A stretch of DNA of 64,000 bases from CAIWHR01 sp963773195 (lineage in GTDB: Bacteria > Pseudomonadota > Gammaproteobacteria > Burkholderiales > Casimicrobiaceae): positions 35,433-99,432 of the forward strand of contig CAVZAE010000003.1 of NCBI GenBank assembly GCA_963773195.1, read 5' to 3'. The notes under the pieces are model-generated. The model searched no databases. It saw only the letters and a program-made list of their open reading frames with translations, and was not told the origin of the DNA. The position numbers and the translations under genes were made by a program. Positions within the stretch are counted from its first letter, which is position 1, and every line of letters starts with the position of its first letter. Positions 26,691 through 36,072 of this stretch are shown here, one piece after another.

Positions 26691-28049
26691 ATGGCGAGAT
26701 CAACTCGGTACGGGCTGCTCGCAGTCCTGTCGTTCTTTCTTTCTGCGCCTTCGTTAGCCGACGTGCTCTACGAATTTGACGGCGTCTGTTCAAGTGTAGG
26801 GGTATCTCCAACGTTGATCGCCGATCCGGCCACGGTCCGGAACATCGATTGCTCAACGCTGGCCGATCCATCTGTCCATATGTCCCTGTATGTGGACAAC
26901 GCCTACCCTTCCGTCGGGAGCGCGGTTTGCGACCCCGGTGATCCTTTTACAGGATGCATGATCCACAAGCTCATCTACACGGATCATGCTACTGTGACAG
27001 GGGAGCCTTTCACACTCGTGCTTCAGGGTTTCAACGACGGGCTTCAGCCCTCGTTCCTTATGGGCACTCCGCCGGTTTTGAGCGGTATCCTTTCGTTTGA
27101 TCCCGAGGGCGCCCTTGATATAGGGGCCGCCGTCGGCCTCCCTCCCAACGTCTTTCTCCTCCTTTGCTGCCTTAGCGAGCCAGGCAACTTGCACCTTGTG
27201 GAGGGCTCTGGTACGTGGCGGGTCGATGAACCCGCCACGTTCGCTCTCGTTATCGCAGCGCTGTTGGGCCTGATGGGTGTCACCTCCACGGCGAGAACAT
27301 CGTCGCGTCTACCCGGCGCACTTCTGGCTAGCCGCCTTTGTCGCGGTTGTCCTGGCCTACGTCTGCGACACGTTGTCCTCGCAGCGATTCTGGCTGGACT
27401 GCCCTGGTCAGGCCCGGTGCAGGGCGGGGTGATAACGATCGGCCTCCCGGCCTATCCACTCGGCGGGAACTGCTTGCCGTTTGGGTGTGTCCTCTCGGAT
27501 ATCAACCGTTACCAAGAGGTCTACGCAAACACCGCGTTTCCGGTGTTCGCGCCGCAGGGTTTGACAGAGATCGATTTCTTCATTACTAATTCGCTCGCCA
27601 AGGGCTACCTCAACAGCGGCAACTACGTGCTGAGCCTTTCGACGACGTCCAAGCCGGTCGGTGGCCTCGATACCGGCAACCTCAACGCCAACCTCGGGCC
27701 GGACAACGTTGTCGTGGTTAACGCCATCCTTAGCGGCGGGCTGGTAGGTAGCATCCTATCGTTCAAACTGGACGTCCCATTCGTCTACGATCCAACGAAG
27801 GGCAATCTGCTCTTGGACATCCAAATGTCCAACCTTTCGCACGCGAACGCAATTGATGCTTCCTTTGATGTCCCCACGCTAAGCGGAGGTCGTCTGGGCC
27901 GCGCCTTCGGCGGTCCCACGTTCGGGGTGCGGCAGGATCTCAACGACGCGCTAGTGACCGGCTTCGTGCTCGTTCCCGAACCAGGCACTCTCGCGCTACT
28001 AGGCCTTGGCTTAGCCGGTCTGGCCCTCTCGCGTCGGCGCAGACAGTAA
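26691..28049 (+). CDS. Tandem PEP-CTERM protein (two anchored modules in one frame)
   Basis: 452-residue exported protein starting at ATG 26691 behind GGGAGGGG, with signal peptide GLLAVLSFFLSAPSLADV. The C-terminus VPEPGTLALLGLGLAGLALSRRRRQ-type tail (motif VPEP, hydrophobic span, basic end) is a canonical PEP-CTERM sorting signal for exosortase. Unusually, residues around 180-210 hold a second, weaker copy (DEPATFALVIAALLGLMG then basic residues), followed by another signal-like hydrophobic stretch (HVVLAAILAGLPWSG). It therefore looks like two PEP-CTERM proteins joined end to end. Each module is about 200 residues, and neither has a recognised domain. A lost stop codon or an indel near 27290-27340 could have caused the fusion. 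No exosortase is in the window. Confidence 0.75.
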   Translation: MARSTRYGLLAVLSFFLSAPSLADVLYEFDGVCSSVGVSPTLIADPATVRNIDCSTLADPSVHMSLYVDNAYPSVGSAVCDPGDPFTGCMIHKLIYTDHATVTGEPFTLVLQGFNDGLQPSFLMGTPPVLSGILSFDPEGALDIGAAVGLPPNVFLLLCCLSEPGNLHLVEGSGTWRVDEPATFALVIAALLGLMGVTSTARTSSRLPGALLASRLCRGCPGLRLRHVVLAAILAGLPWSGPVQGGVITIGLPAYPLGGNCLPFGCVLSDINRYQEVYANTAFPVFAPQGLTEIDFFITNSLAKGYLNSGNYVLSLSTTSKPVGGLDTGNLNANLGPDNVVVVNAILSGGLVGSILSFKLDVPFVYDPTKGNLLLDIQMSNLSHANAIDASFDVPTLSGGRLGRAFGGPTFGVRQDLNDALVTGFVLVPEPGTLALLGLGLAGLALSRRRRQ

Positions 28050-28147
28050 GTCAACGCCTGCGCCGCCGCCAACGGCGCACGTCGTCGCCTGCCATAGCAG
28101 CAGCGCGAGCAGCGTGTCGGGCGTGGATCATCTGATCCTTAAAAAGA

Positions 28148-28174
28148 GCGCCCCGACCTTGCGAGCCGGGGCGC
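28148..28174 (-). terminator. Hairpin with T run on the minus strand
   Basis: Perfect 8-bp stem (GCGCCCCG/CGGGGCGC) with an 11-base loop. On the minus strand it is followed by a short T run (A run at about 28140-28145 on plus). It lies about 100 bases after the PEP-CTERM gene stop and may act in both directions; the T run favours minus-strand transcripts coming from the DUF883 side. Confidence 0.5.
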
Positions 28175-28344
28175 GGTGCTGCTAGTTGATCGGTTGAGCC
28201 GACTCCGTCGGCGCCGACGATCCCCGGCACGGTTGCGGGGGGTCGACAAGCCCGACAGCCCGCGGGCGCCGAGTCGAGAGCGCCACCGCAATCCGTTCTT
28301 TCCCACTTGTGGTGGACGCCACAGCGGTCGATCCTACGAATGGC

Positions 28345-28433
28345 CCTCGGATCGTCGCTAAGCCACGTCGCAGGAAGGCCATAGGCTTCAAACCCTTGCC
28401 TATAAGGATGGACAGTGTTGCGTCGACCGGTTG
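28345..28433 (-). repeat. 89-bp dispersed repeat, copy A
   Basis: Reverse complement of 56570-56658, the same 89-base length with roughly ten differences by eye. Both ends are perfectly conserved (CAACCGGTCGACGCAACAC and GGCTTAGCGACGATCCGAGG), with divergence in the centre. Flanks are unrelated. It sits between the PEP-CTERM and DUF883 genes. Confidence 0.75.
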
Positions 28434-28481
28434 TCCGGTCACTCCGAGTCGGCTGTTAGATTGCCAATTCGGCGAGACGAT

Positions 28482-28817
28482 TCAGTAATTACCCTGTCTT
28501 CGCGTCAGAAGAATCGCCACGGCCGCGCCGATCACTGCGCCCACCGCGGCTGCGGCGCCCGCGGACTGCCAGGGATTGTCGTGCACGTACGCATCGGCGC
28601 GGCGGATCGACGTTCTCGCCCGGCGCACCGCCGAGTACTGCAAGTCGTCGAGGTCGTCACGCGCCCGACGCATCTGACGCTGCAGGCCCGTCACCGCATC
28701 GCGGTAACGGCGCGCACCCTCGTCACCAAGCTCTGCGAGCAGGTTGTCGCATTCAGACATGAGGTTCTGGACGGTCGTGCGAACCGAATCGTCGCCTGCA
28801 TCGGCTTTGCCTTCCAT
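28482..28817 (-). CDS. DUF883 (ElaB/YqjD-like) tail-anchored protein
   Basis: 111-residue protein with a long charged amphipathic helical region (about residues 10-75, e.g. NLLAELGDEGARRYRDAV and RQMRRARDDLDDL) and a C-terminal hydrophobic anchor AGAAAAVGAVIGAAVAILLTRR ending in basic residues. This is the layout of DUF883 proteins such as YqjD and ElaB, inner-membrane proteins that bind ribosomes in stationary phase. VHDNPWQSAGAAA is the conserved hinge before the anchor. Monocistronic in appearance. Confidence 0.85.
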   Translation of the reverse strand: MEGKADAGDDSVRTTVQNLMSECDNLLAELGDEGARRYRDAVTGLQRQMRRARDDLDDLQYSAVRRARTSIRRADAYVHDNPWQSAGAAAAVGAVIGAAVAILLTRRQGNY

Positions 28818-29144
28818 GCTCAGCTCCCTTTGAACGGAGCTTCATTATAGGCGCACCACCGCCACCGAATCCTCAGCTCGTGAACGGCGCGACGATGTCG
28901 GATTTTTCGGGCCGGCGAACGCCGCCTATCTGCAATATCGAACCACTGCTCGAGGACGGGCAGTCGTCGATCAAGGACCACTACCGGCCACAAGCGGACA
29001 CTCGGGGTGCCGGCCCGGGCCTTCAGGATGATGCGAGGAAAACGGTGTCCTTGCCGCTGACTCACGGTGCTCCATTCTTGCGCAAACCGACAGCAATCCG
29101 CAAAATGGCCGCTCCCGCCCCGCGAGGTGTCCAAGCTTTCTTCC

Positions 29145-31931
29145 ATGCCGGACCCATATCGCGCTCCAGCGTCTCTGCCAACCGGCACGGTCACGTTTCT
29201 CTTTACTGACATCGAAGGGAGTACTCGGCTGTGGGAGCAAGACGGCGCCCGGATGTCGCAAGCGCTGGCCGCCCACGACGCGCTAGCACGAAGCGCGGTC
29301 GAGTCTCACCACGGCACGGTGGTGAAGATGATCGGCGATGGCATGCATGCCGCCTTCGACGATGCGCTCGACGCGCTCGCCGCAACGTTGGACATGCAAC
29401 AGGCGCTCACCGATCCGGCCGCGACCTGCGGAGTTCCGCTGCGTGTGCGTTGCGGACTGCACGCAGGCATGGTCGAGCGCCGCGATAACGATTACTTCGG
29501 GAGCCCCGTCAACCGCGCGGCGCGGATCATGAGCGCAGCGCACGGCGGCCAAGTGTTGATTTCGGAGACCGTGGTCGAGTGCATCGGGAAGTTCCTTCCG
29601 GCAACGGTTTCGCTGCGCGATCTCGGCAATGTCCGGCTCAGGGACTTGGCGAAACCCGAACACGTCTATCAGGTCGTGCACCCGCGGCTGCGGCAGGACT
29701 TTCCGGCGCTGCGTTCGCTTGAGGCCACACCCAACAACCTCCCTCAGCAGGCGACGAGCTTCATCGGGCGTGAAAAAGTGTTGGGGGAGTTGAAGCTGCT
29801 GCTCGCAACGACCCGCCTCCTGACGCTCACCGGCTCGGGCGGCTGCGGAAAAACCCGCCTGAGCCTGCAGGTTGCCGCCGACTCGCTCGAGCAGTTCCCG
29901 GACGGAGTCTGGTTGGTAGAATTCGCGCCACTCTCCGACCCGGGTCTCGTGCCGCAGACGGTGGCGACCGTGCTTGGCCTGAAAGAAGAGCCGGGCAAGC
30001 CAATTGCACAAACGCTCACCGAGCACCTCAAGGACAAGCGGCTCCTGATGCTTCTCGATAACTGCGAGCACCTGCTCGACGTCTGCGCGAAGCTGGCCAA
30101 TGCGCTCTTGCGTCAGTGCCCCGGCGTGCAGGTCCTAGCGAGCAGCCGGGAAGCACTCGGCATTGGCGGAGAGCAGGCGTACCGAGTGCCTTCGCTCTCG
30201 CTTCCCGATCCGCAGCAGGCGCACACGTCAGCAACCGTCACGCAATTCGAGGCCGTGCAGCTCTTTATCGACCGTGCCTTGCTAGCCCGCGCGGATATCC
30301 AGGTCACCAACCAAAACGCTTCCGCGCTCGCCTCTATCTGTTATCGGCTGGACGGGATTCCGCTGGCGATCGAGTTGGCGGCCGCGCGCGTGCGGTCCCT
30401 CTCGATCGAGGAGATCGACGGCAAGCTGGACCAGCGTTTCCGCCTGTTGACCGGTGGCTCCCGGACGGCGTTGCCGCGCCAACAAACGCTGCGCTCGCTT
30501 ATCGACTGGAGCTACGACCTGCTGAACGATCCGGCGAAGCTGCTGTTGCAGCGGCTTTCGGTGTTTGCAGGAGGGTGGACGTTGGAGGCGGCCGAGCAGA
30601 TCTGCGCCGGTGACGGTATGGAAGAGCAGGAGATCTTCGATCTGTTGACGTCGCTCTGCGACAAGAGCTTGGCGGTGGCGGACCAGAACGATGGTGACTC
30701 GCGCTTCCGGCTGGCGGAGACGGTGCGTCAGTACGCCCGTGAAAAGCTCGTCGAAAACGGGGGCGGCGAGATGGTGCGGGGACGACATCGGGACTACTAC
30801 CTTGCGCTAGCGGAGGAGTCGGAACTGAAACTGATGGGTGCGGAGCAGGCGGAGTGGCTGCAGCGTCTTTCACAGGAGCACGACAACGTTCGGGCAACTC
30901 TGGAGTGGGGCCTCCTGGATGCCGAGTCGGGTACGGGTCTTCGGCTGTGCGGGGCGATGCTACGGTATTGGTTTACACGGGGACATATCTCGGAAGGCCG
31001 AGAGTGGTGCGCGCGAGTGTTGCGAAAGGCTGGGGCTGAAGAACGAACTCAACAACGCGCGAAAGCGCTCAACACGGCGGGTGTACTGGCCTACTATCAA
31101 GGCGACTATGCCAGCGCGCGCACGCTCCACGAAGAGAGTCTGGCGATACAGCGCCAATTGGGCACACAAAGCGGCATTGCCACCTCGCTGACCCACTTGG
31201 GGAATGTGGCCTGCGATCAGGGCGATTTTGCGTCTGCTCGCGCGCTACACGAGGAGAGCCTGGCGATTCAGCGCCAACTAGGCGACCGCAGAGGTATCGC
31301 CAACTCCCTGGGCAACTTGGGGAATGTGGTTTCCGATCAGCGTGATTTTTCGTCTGCCCGGGCATTGTACGAGGAGGGTCTAGCGATCATGCGGGAGTTA
31401 GGAAATCAGTTGGGCACCGCCAACGCTTTGCACAACTTGGGGCGGGTTGTCCATTTCCAGGGCGACCTCTTGGCTGCGCGGTCGCTCAACGAGGAGTGCT
31501 TGGCAATTCGGCGGGAACTGGGCGACCGGCTTGGAATGGCCTTCTCGCTGGACAGTCTGGGAGATGTGGCCTCTGAGCAGGGCGAATATCCGGCCGCCAG
31601 GGCGCTGTTCAGGGAGAGCCTTATGATCCAGCGCGAGCTAGGCGACAGACGGGGGATGGTCTATTCGCTTGGGGGACTGGCAGCAGTGGTTGCCGCACTC
31701 GGTAACATCCTCCGCGCGACCCGAATCTGGGGCGGGACGGAGCGATTGCGAGAGGAGATGGGATTGCCTATGCCGCCAAATGAACGTCCCCTCTATGATC
31801 GGCGCGTGGCCGCGGCCCGCGCGGCGCTGGGAGATGACGCTACCTTCGACCGCGCCTGGCGAGAAGGCCATGCTTTGACGCTCGCGCTAGTGCTCGAGCT
31901 TGCCTTGGAGGAAACAGTCGAGCGAGGATGA
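29145..31931 (+). CDS. Class III nucleotide cyclase - AAA ATPase - TPR regulator
   Basis: 928-residue cytoplasmic multidomain protein. Residues 10-180 form a class III cyclase domain: metal aspartates D22 (LFTDIEGSTRLW) and D65 (VKMIGDGMHAAF), base-recognising K61 and D116 (DYFGSPVNRAARI), and transition-state N123/R127, all present, so activity (probably adenylate cyclase) is plausible. An NB-ARC/LuxR-LAL-like ATPase follows, with Walker A GSGGCGKT at 230-237, LLMLLDNCEHLL as Walker B, and GIPLAIELAAARV. The C-terminal third has at least five 40-residue TPR units of the form GDFASARALHEESLAIQRQL. ATG 29145 puts the cyclase motif near the N-terminus. Targets are unknown. A degraded paralogue lies at 37851-40450. 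Confidence 0.9.
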   Translation: MPDPYRAPASLPTGTVTFLFTDIEGSTRLWEQDGARMSQALAAHDALARSAVESHHGTVVKMIGDGMHAAFDDALDALAATLDMQQALTDPAATCGVPLRVRCGLHAGMVERRDNDYFGSPVNRAARIMSAAHGGQVLISETVVECIGKFLPATVSLRDLGNVRLRDLAKPEHVYQVVHPRLRQDFPALRSLEATPNNLPQQATSFIGREKVLGELKLLLATTRLLTLTGSGGCGKTRLSLQVAADSLEQFPDGVWLVEFAPLSDPGLVPQTVATVLGLKEEPGKPIAQTLTEHLKDKRLLMLLDNCEHLLDVCAKLANALLRQCPGVQVLASSREALGIGGEQAYRVPSLSLPDPQQAHTSATVTQFEAVQLFIDRALLARADIQVTNQNASALASICYRLDGIPLAIELAAARVRSLSIEEIDGKLDQRFRLLTGGSRTALPRQQTLRSLIDWSYDLLNDPAKLLLQRLSVFAGGWTLEAAEQICAGDGMEEQEIFDLLTSLCDKSLAVADQNDGDSRFRLAETVRQYAREKLVENGGGEMVRGRHRDYYLALAEESELKLMGAEQAEWLQRLSQEHDNVRATLEWGLLDAESGTGLRLCGAMLRYWFTRGHISEGREWCARVLRKAGAEERTQQRAKALNTAGVLAYYQGDYASARTLHEESLAIQRQLGTQSGIATSLTHLGNVACDQGDFASARALHEESLAIQRQLGDRRGIANSLGNLGNVVSDQRDFSSARALYEEGLAIMRELGNQLGTANALHNLGRVVHFQGDLLAARSLNEECLAIRRELGDRLGMAFSLDSLGDVASEQGEYPAARALFRESLMIQRELGDRRGMVYSLGGLAAVVAALGNILRATRIWGGTERLREEMGLPMPPNERPLYDRRVAAARAALGDDATFDRAWREGHALTLALVLELALEETVERG

Positions 31932-32808
31932 CGAATATCGCTGGGTTATGCGACCGCGTGATTCCTGGGATCATGGCGGCTTACGGGTTTCTGTTACGCG
32001 ATGCAGACCATTGGACGTTCGCTTCGTAGAGGTGCTCGACCGCCTGGTCAGAACGCAAGCGGTCTGGCACATCCGGCTTCCGCAGTCTGCAGCATCTGCT
32101 GATAGCGCTGACGACAAGAAGAGCGGAAAGCGGATCCGCGACAGGCTGAGACGTAATCGAGGTACCCGATCCCCACGGCGGGTGGAAAAGAAGCCCTTGC
32201 CAAGTACGCAGGCAGGCGGTTCCCGGATCGACGAGGAGGGATTTGAAACCGAGGTGTTCGTTGACGGCTCGTAAGCGCTATTGCAACACCGTCCAGGATT
32301 CTTGTGTTCGATTACGTCATGCGGCTCGCTCGGCGGCTTTGCGCGTTCACGCGAACAGCGCAATGACCGCGGCATGAAGCCGACTATGACGGCGCGACGA
32401 TCAGTCCGGGCGTTTACCTGGCGCGGCCCTGCGCTCTACCGGCGTAGTCGGCGTTTGCTGCATGTAGCGGAGGTCGGTCCTTGAACACCGATCGTTGTCC
32501 GCGTCCGCCGGCCGACGCGTGAACCACGCGCTGCGGTGTCCGGCGGGCGTGCGTCACTCTCGACTCGCTCAGATTGGTATGCGCAGGCCGGGGCCGATGT
32601 GGATGCCGGGCGAAAGCGGGAGGAGCCGATGGCAACAGGCTACGCGCACCAGGCGAGGTGTCAATCCCCACGCGACGCCCGAGAGTAGAAGGTGACTCTG
32701 GTCATGCACAAACCTCTCGACCTATGGAGCGATCAAGCCTGGAACGCGGGTGACTGTCGAACGTCCAACATAATCAAGTAATCAAGTCGGACCTGCGAGT
32801 TGGAAGCG
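31932..32808. other. Gap between cyclase and propeller genes
   Basis: About 880 bases with no recognisable gene. Open frames on both strands are arginine/serine-rich and motif-free. A possible old gene remnant cannot be excluded, but I see no family signal. Confidence 0.45.
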
Positions 32809-34312
32809 ATGGGATGGTTAGCCGTCTTGCTGGTGGCATGTCTGGTTGAACCGGCGTTCGCCGCGGACGCGAGCGACGCGCGCGGGATCGCCGCGGCGGG
32901 AGTGCTTGAGCATCACGGCAACGCTGGCCGCAGCGGGATGTTCGTTGTGCCATCGCTGACCTTTGAGCGGGCGCGTAGCCTCCATCGCGATCCATCGTTT
33001 CACGCTGCGGTCTCGGGCTCGGTCTACGCCCAGCCGCTCTATTGGCGCGTACCTGGAGGGAACAGGGCGCTGTTGCTGGTGGCGACCGAGCAGAATCTGG
33101 TCTACGCCCTCGATGCGGCGACCGGTGCGGTGGTCTGGAAAACCTCGCTCGGGGCGCCGGTGCCGCACTCAGCGCTTCCCTGCGGCAATATCGACCCGCT
33201 CGGGATTACCGGCACGCCGGTCATCGACGAGCGTTCGCAAACGCTCTACGTCGCCGCGCTCACCAAAGGGCAGGACGGCCCGAAGCATCGACTGTTCGCG
33301 CTCGCGCTCAAGGATGGCGCGGTACTGTCCGGCTGGCCGATCGATGTCGAAGCCGCGTTGAAGGCGAGCGGCAAGAGCTTCCGCTCCGCCGTCCAGAATC
33401 AGCGCAGCGCGCTCACGATCCTCAACGACGCGCTCTACGTGCCCTACGGCGGGCACTTCGGCGATTGCGGCGATTATCACGGCTGGGTCGTCGGCGTCTC
33501 GCTGCAGGCGCCTCACGCTACGCGGGCATGGGCCACCCGCGCGCGAGGGGGCGGCATCTGGGCACCCGGCGGGCTTGTCTCGGACGGACGGAACCTCTTC
33601 GCGGTCACCGGAAACACGTTTGGCGCGCGTACGTGGGGCGACGGCGAGGCTGTGATCCGACTCGGCCCCGACCTATCGTTCTCGGGCAAGCCGCAGGATT
33701 TCTTTGCGCCCTCCGATTGGCAGGAGCTCGACGCCACGGACAGTGATCTCGGCGCGACCAATGCGTTGTTGCTGGACCTGCCCGGTGCGAAACCGGCCGA
33801 GCTGGTCCTCGCGTTTGGCAAAGACGGCAAGGCGTATCTCCTCGACCGCCAGAACCTGGGCGGGATCGGCGGCAGCGTGCTCGCGAAGAAGGTATCGTCG
33901 AGCCCGATCCGCACGGCGCCTGCTTGGTTCTCCTCGGGTGACGAAGTACGGATCGCATTTCAGGGGCAGGGCGTCGACTGCCCGCAGGGTACTGCAGGTG
34001 ACCTCACCGTCTCTCGCGATCGCCGCGGCCGCTCCCCCTAGGGTGCGCGTGGCGTGGTGCGCCTCCGAGAATGGTCGCGGCTCGCCAATCGTCACGACCA
34101 CGGACGGCAAGGCGAACCCCATCGTCTGGGCGGTCGGCGCGGAGGGAGACAACCGCCTGCACGGTTTCCGGGGCGACACTGGCGCGGTCGTGTTCTCCGG
34201 CGACGGTCCCGGCGACGCCATGAGCGAGGTGCGCCGCTTCCAGACCCTGATTGCCGCGGATGGACATCTGTACGTGGTTGCCGACGGACAGGTCTATGCG
34301 TTTGTGTTCTGA
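32809..34312 (+). CDS. Secreted PQQ-type beta-propeller protein, frameshifted near 34016
   Basis: About 500-residue exported propeller of the quinoprotein-dehydrogenase-like superfamily. ATG 32809 (GGAAG ribosome site) begins signal peptide MGWLAVLLVACLVEPAFAA. Blades carry LVYALDAATGAVVWKTSLG, GITGTPVIDERSQTLYVAA and LAFGKDGKAYLLDRQNLGG. The first frame ends early after GDLTVSRDRRG. The next frame continues with AAAAPPRVRVAWCASENGRG, NPIVWAVGAEGDNRLHGFRG and RRFQTLIAADGHLYVVADG to a stop at 34312. Removing one base in CTCTCGCGAT (34011-34020) restores it. Whether it binds PQQ or only shares the fold is not clear. Confidence 0.8.
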
Positions 34313-34604
34313 TTGTCAGCGTCCGCGGCACACGACGCCGGGTGATCGAACAGTCAATCGCTGGCGCTGAGAATCAAAGAATCAAAGCGGTGACTTGGGA
34401 TGAGGCGGCCGATGGGCTGGCAGTGCTGGGGGGTCGGTGACGGACGTTGCGAGACCAGCGTTTCGACAACGTCTCAGTTCGGCCAGGAGCCGGCCGCTCG
34501 GGTGACCTCGCTGAAAGCAATGGGATGGACGCCCCCACCCGCAACGGCATCGATGTGCCAAAGTGGAAGTGTCATCGACCACTTGAACCGAGGAGGGCGT
34601 CCAC

Positions 34605-35636
34605 ATGAAGGTTACGACGATCGGTGTTGATTTGGCAAAGAGCGTGTTCCAGGTTCACGGCGTCGATGACCGAGGGCATGTCGTCGTTCGCAAGCAGCTG
34701 CGGCGGGACCAGGTTGCCGTGTTCTTTGCCAACTTGCCGGCCTGTCTGGTCGGCATGGAGGCGTGCGGCAGTGCGCATCATTGGGCGCGGAAGCTGCAGG
34801 GGTTCGGTCACCGGGTTCGGTTGATATCGCCGCAGTTCGTGAAGCCCTACGTTAAGAGCAACAAGAACGACGCGGCCGACGCGGAGGCAATCTGCGAAGC
34901 AGTGGCCAGGCCAAACATGCGCTTTGTGCCGATCAAGACGGTGGAGCAACAGGCGGTGCTGTCCGTGCATCGAGTGCGCCAAGGATTCGTGAAGGCACGA
35001 ACGGCGCAGGCCAACCAGATTCGTGGTTTATTGACCGAGTTCGGGTGGGTGCTGCCGCAAGGCATCACGAACGTGTTCCGACGGGTGCCGCAACTGATCG
35101 ATGAGGCCGCCGACCTGCCCGCATCGATGCGCCAGCTGATCGAGCGGCTGCTCGAGAACATGAAGGTGCTGGATCGGCAGGTCAAGGAGCTCGAGGCGCA
35201 GATCAAAGCTTGGCACCTAGGCAGCGAGTTGAGCCGCAAGCTCGAGAAGATTCCTGGCATTGGCCCGCTGGCCGCAAGTGCGCTGGTGGCCTCAATTGCC
35301 GATGCCAGGAGCTTCAAGAACGGACGGCAGGTGGCGGCCTGGCTGGGGCTGGTGCCCAAACAGGACTCGAGCGGCGGCAAACCGAAGCTGCTGGGCATGA
35401 GCAAGCGCGGCGACACCTACCTTCGAACGCTGCTGATTCACGGCGCGCGCTCGGCGATTGTGGCGGCGCAGCGCAAGGGTAAGCCGAACGTCTGGCTGTC
35501 AGGACTGCTGGCTCGGCGCCATCCGAATATTGCCGCCGTGGCGCTGGCCAACAAGAATGCACGCACGATCTGGGCGCTACTCGCGCATGAGCGCGAATTC
35601 CGGCCCGATTACGTGCCGCGGCCTGCCGCCGCGTAG
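34605..35636 (+). CDS. IS110-family transposase (DEDD plus Tnp_20 domains)
   Basis: 343-residue RNA-guided recombinase-type transposase. The N-terminal RuvC-like DEDD domain shows TIGVDLAKSVFQVHG (first Asp), LVGMEACGSAHHWARKL (Glu) and KSNKNDAADAEAICEA (two Asp). The C-terminal Tnp_20 domain shows LEKIPGIGPLAASALVASI, VAAWLGLVPKQDSSGGK with the expected catalytic serine, and GMSKRGDTYLRTLLIHGAR. Full length and intact, with a GGAGG ribosome site, so the element could be active. Confidence 0.95.
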   Translation: MKVTTIGVDLAKSVFQVHGVDDRGHVVVRKQLRRDQVAVFFANLPACLVGMEACGSAHHWARKLQGFGHRVRLISPQFVKPYVKSNKNDAADAEAICEAVARPNMRFVPIKTVEQQAVLSVHRVRQGFVKARTAQANQIRGLLTEFGWVLPQGITNVFRRVPQLIDEAADLPASMRQLIERLLENMKVLDRQVKELEAQIKAWHLGSELSRKLEKIPGIGPLAASALVASIADARSFKNGRQVAAWLGLVPKQDSSGGKPKLLGMSKRGDTYLRTLLIHGARSAIVAAQRKGKPNVWLSGLLARRHPNIAAVALANKNARTIWALLAHEREFRPDYVPRPAAA

Positions 35637-35899
35637 CTGCAGCCAACGAACGCAACCGATCATTCAACGAAGGAGATCGACCCACCGATTGCTCAGGCGC
35701 TCACGCAATGATGGCAAACAGGTCAGACCTTGGTTGGCCAAACCCAAAATGACTGCAGCACCGCGAGTGCGCGAAAGCGATCGGGAGCTAACCAGCCAAT
35801 CCCATCAGGGACAGCGGCACGATGCTGCACACAAAGTCCGGATGTACGGGTGCAATCTTGTTCCTTCAAACCATTACGAACTGAGCGCATGGCAAACCC
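35637..35899 (+). ncRNA. Candidate guide (bridge/seek) RNA region of the IS1111-type element
   Basis: Non-coding tail between the transposase stop and the right inverted repeat. Established work on IS110-family elements shows the non-coding end encodes a structured RNA that pairs with target and donor DNA, and in the IS1111 group it lies downstream of the transposase. I see local self-complementarity (for example TTGGTTGGCCAA) but cannot fold it or identify the guide loops. The position is the only strong evidence. Confidence 0.4.
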
Positions 35900-36072
35900 G
35901 GGGGCGTCCATGTACGGTCGTTCGATGCGTCAACGACCGCGGCGGATCACCACGCGCGCTCTCGTGCGTTCACGCGAATCCGCTGTTTGACAACCCTGTG
36001 CGCTCAAGGCATGGTACGCGTGAACTATCCCCTTGGGCTTCCGTTTCGCCGACAAGAATCACGGAGGGCGAC

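Larger units (their letters stand above)
34525..35911 (+). mobile_element. IS110-family insertion sequence, IS1111 group
   Basis: Bounded by 12-base inverted repeats ATGGACGCCCCC (34525-34536) and GGGGGCGTCCAT (35900-35911). The real tips are expected a few bases outside because IS1111-group repeats are subterminal. It holds one transposase gene placed near the left end (80 bases) and a long non-coding right end (about 275 bases). Presence of inverted repeats and a long tail downstream of the gene are IS1111-group features, distinguishing it from IS110-group elements. No target duplication is expected or seen. Confidence 0.85.

Noticed and set aside
28182..28442. Small frame with PVDATLSILIGKGLKP, also seen at 56528-56818
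   Set aside because: The shared peptide is simply the translation of the 89-bp repeat; the flanks of the two frames are unrelated, so coding is unlikely.
31900..32375. Open frames on both strands after the cyclase gene
   Set aside because: Arg/Ser-rich composition typical of non-coding high-GC DNA; nothing recognisable.
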